Origin: Auxenochlorella pyrenoidosa
Taxonomy: Eukaryota > Chlorophyta > Trebouxiophyceae > Chlorellales > Chlorellaceae
Length of the DNA: 11,340 nt
Direction: 5' to 3'
NCBI GenBank assembly: GCA_001430745.1
Contig: KQ482041.1
Location: forward strand, 657,210 to 668,549
The notes below the pieces were generated by a model. It searched no databases, was not told where the DNA came from, and saw only the letters and a program-made list of their open reading frames with translations. Of this stretch, positions 9,190 through 11,340 are shown piece by piece. Numbering within the stretch: position 1 is the stretch's first letter; each line of letters starts with the position of its first letter. A program made the position numbers and the translations under genes.

Positions 9190-9395
9190 GGCTCATGCAT
9201 TCCAGGGGACCCAGGGGGCGTGGGACTGAGAAAATCGGGAGAGGGACTTTGGTGCAGCTGAAAAGCTGGGGATCTCGGTTCTGCTCGGAAACCCGCACAG
9301 CACGTGGCAGAGCGCAGCATGGCGCAGCACAGCGCGGCATTAGCAACACGGGGAACAAGAGGAAACAGTGTTTGACTGCAGGTGCACATGATGCA

Positions 9396-9447
9396 GGGCG
9401 TGGGGGGGGGGGGTGTTGGGGTGTTGGGGGGAGGGGGGGGGAAGGGG
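9396..9447 (+). repeat. G-rich tract with G-quadruplex potential
   Basis: G runs at 9396-9398, 9402-9413, 9418-9421, 9426-9431, 9433-9441 and 9444-9447 are separated by loops of one to four bases, which satisfies the usual quadruplex pattern many times over. The tract lies beyond the F-box poly(A) signal and within the predicted 3' UTR of the kinase, whose RNA would carry the C-rich complement. Confidence 0.8.
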
Positions 9448-9865
9448 CTCGGCTATGCGCGTATGGAGCAACGTCATAGGGAGGGGATGGCCTCGGGCAA
9501 AGCTGGGGGCTTTGCAGCTCAAGGGTGCGCGGCGTGTGGGGGAGAGCGGGGGAGTGGGGCACGGTTTGAGCGCACGTCTGCGCAAGTCCTTTGTTGTGAG
9601 GGGTTTGTTAGGAGGGAAGGGTAGCGGGAAGGTGGAGGCAGCGAGGGAAAGTGGTCGGGAGCATTCTTTTGTGTGGGGGGGCGTGACATGGCATGCAGGC
9701 GGACGTTGGGCCACAGGCTGGGCCCGCAGCCTGCAATTGCGGCATCAAAACGCAAGGTGGCAAGCAGCCGGCTGGGGGCACGGCAGGCAAGTGGGGCGAG
9801 GGGCAGGGACCAAAACTTGGGGGACGTGGGGCAGCCGCGCAGGCGGCGCTCGCGCCGCCTCTGCT

Positions 9866-11340
9866 TCAAAAGCCATCAATATGTCCTGGGCCGTCCACGG
9901 CCACGCCAGCAGCTGCAGCCGCTGCGCCGGGCACGCCGCCGTTGGCCCCTGCGGGCAAACCGCTGTTGCTGCCTTCGGATGTAGGCGCTGCCGGGCCCGC
10001 TGGCGCTGCGCCCACGCCCGGCTGCGCCTGGGGTGCACCCTCGCCAGAGCGCCCCCGGAAGCTGGTGGTGTCTGACAGCGGGCTGGCGGGCTGCTGTTCT
10101 GCAGGGGCACAGGTGGGGATGAGTGCAGGGCGCCATGGTGGGGGTGAGTGTCAGCCACGGCAAGCGGCGGGCAAGAGTGTGAGGCAGGGGTGGGCTGCAG
10201 GCAGAGGAGGCTTGGCAGCAGACATAGGTTGCCCCCCGCAAGGTTGCCCGCCGGCTGGCCCAAACCCAGCACATGCCCCTCAGCCTGCCGGCAGGCGGGC
10301 AGCACGGCCGCTGGCGTGCAGCGGGGGGCTGGCCAGCGCGCCATGGCCCTGCTGCGGCCCCCTCACCGCTGATGCTGGACTTGCGCGGCATGACAAAGGG
10401 CGGCGCCTGGTGCCGCACCAGCGCCCAGTTGGTGCCGGCAAACCAGGGGTGGCGCTTGATCTCGTCGGCCCCCGCCTTGCTGCCCAGGCGCTTGCTGGGG
10501 TCCTGCAAAGGGGGGGGGGGGGGGGGGGCTGGCTGGCTTGGTGTACAGCTCATGTGGAGGTGCCCTTACTGCAAGCATCAGCGCTGCGCGGCGGCGAGGC
10601 ACGTAGCGGTGTCGCAGGGCAGGCCCCGGCGGGCGGGCACGCCGCGGGCCGCACCTTGTTCAGCAGGCGGGTGATCAGGTCGCGGCAGGCGGGGCTGATG
10701 GGCACGCCCTCGGGGAAGGCCAGCGGCTTCTTCAGCACGTTGTCAAAGGTGGCGTCACGCCGCGCACCCCTGCGCAGCGCAGGAGGGAAGGCGCGGTCCA
10801 GGCTCAGCGCACAGGGCACCGAGGGCGGACGCCAGGGGCGGCAGCGCTTGCAGGCACTTTTAAGGAGGCCTGCTGGAGCGGCCGGGCGCGGAGCGGCGCC
10901 CAGGAGCTGCATGCGGCGCCCTTGACCACCAGCGGCTGCAGTGGGCGGCGGCTGCAAGGGGCCCCACCTGAAGGGCGTGGTGCCAAAGAGCAGCTCGTAG
11001 ACGAGGATGCCAAAGGACCACCAGTCCACCATGCTGGTGTGCCCGGAGCCTGCGGGGGGTTGGGCGGGGCGGGGGGGCAGACCGGTGCATGGCCAGCTGG
11101 TCAGCGAAACAGGCCCAACCAGGCGGCGCTGGCAGGGGAGCGCGGCGGCAGGCGTGCTGGCAGACGTGCCAGAAGCCACCAGGGCAGGCTGCGGGGCAGC
11201 CGGGGCACATGGGCAGGCATGTGCAGGGCCCCATGGCTTGAGGGAGGGCGGCCCACCCGTGATAACCTCGGGCGCCAGGTACTCCTCCGTCCCCACAAAG
11301 GAGTTGGCCCGCCCGTCGGGCTGCGCCACCAACAGCGCCT
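9866..11340 (-). CDS. AGC-VIII Ser/Thr protein kinase, C-terminal part (phototropin- or D6PK/NRC2-like; partial at 5' end)
   Basis: Exons on the minus strand are >11340-11257, 11049-10968, 10769-10655, 10502-10367 and 10098-9866. All phases match, giving 215 full codons plus stop. The fragment starts in the activation segment: NSFVGTEEYLAPEV contains the T-loop serine position phosphorylated in AGC kinases and the APE motif. Then come VDWWSFGILVYELL (subdomain IX), FGTTPFRG, LITRLLNKDPSKRLGS with the subdomain XI Arg, and IKRHPWFAGTNWALVRHQAPP. The last motif and the PDGRANSFVGTEEY context are typical of AGC-VIII kinases, the group of plant phototropins, D6PK and fungal NRC-2. After the kinase core comes a tail of about 90 residues: RKSSIS (basic-directed phosphosite-like), then Gly/Ala/Pro-rich sequence ending HIDGF. 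The ATP-binding lobe, DFG motif and any LOV domains lie beyond the right edge, so blue-light function cannot be judged. Confidence 0.93.
10510..10528 (+). repeat. G19 homopolymer (C19 in the kinase transcript)
   Basis: Nineteen G on the plus strand read as C19 in the kinase pre-mRNA, followed by TTTGCAG and the exon starting at 10502. The tract therefore forms the polypyrimidine tract of that 3' splice site. Its length is likely variable or miscounted. Confidence 0.9.

Larger units (their letters stand above)
9022..9865. other. Intergenic space between convergent F-box and kinase genes
   Basis: These 844 bases lie between two convergent stop codons. A plus-strand TGTAA at 9095-9099 and a minus-strand TGTAA at 9189-9185 would end the two transcripts about 90 bases apart, giving the kinase a 3' UTR of roughly 680 bases. 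The central part is very G-rich on the plus strand (9396-9447). The open frames here overlap on both strands and show no domain or codon bias. I see no other gene. Confidence 0.65.

Noticed and set aside
9413..10925. Long plus-strand frames of 220 and 410 codons opposite the kinase
   Set aside because: They overlap kinase exons in antisense, are rich in Gly/Arg/Ala from GC bias, show no domain, and run through introns and homopolymers.

Overview
The window is nuclear DNA of a GC-rich green alga, most likely a chlorophyte of the Chlorella/Trebouxiophyceae type. Four intron-rich genes are present. Their introns are 149-268 bp long, and 18 of the 19 canonical donors I placed read GTG rather than GTA. 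TGTAA, the poly(A) signal known from chlorophytes, lies downstream of three of the four stop codons. The proteins (a Cdh1/CCS52 activator of the APC/C, a variant sirtuin, an F-box/LRR-like protein and an AGC-VIII kinase) also fit a green-lineage eukaryote. Genus-level placement is inference.

Layout, left to right, with strands alternating + - + -. Positions 1-1984 (+) hold the last seven exons of a FZY-RELATED/CDH1/CCS52 gene; its N-terminus is off the left edge. Positions 2614-6306 (-) hold a complete nine-exon gene I can reconstruct with all splice phases agreeing (682 aa). It has a nuclear-type basic N-terminus, a divergent SIR2 domain and a 367-residue Ala/Gln-rich tail. Positions 6307-7162 are a less GC-rich divergent intergenic region that must hold both promoters. 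A 15-codon upstream ORF there ends two bases before the sirtuin start codon. Positions 7163-9021 (+) hold a probable F-box-like/leucine-rich protein of three exons, with one problematic splice junction beside a G16 run. Positions 9866-11340 (-) hold the last five exons of an AGC-VIII Ser/Thr kinase (phototropin or a D6PK/NRC2-type relative); its N-terminus is off the right edge.

The genes look like ordinary chromosomal neighbours, not an operon or a cooperating cassette. Two pairs converge (FZR with sirtuin, F-box with kinase) and one pair diverges (sirtuin with F-box). I found no RNA genes, transposons or CRISPR arrays. The most interesting item is the sirtuin. It keeps the catalytic Asn, Asp and His and four zinc cysteines, but deviates at several canonical NAD-pocket signature positions, and it carries a long low-complexity tail that intron retention could remove.

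All exon structures were derived by eye from splice consensus, reading phase and family similarity; none is supported here by transcripts.
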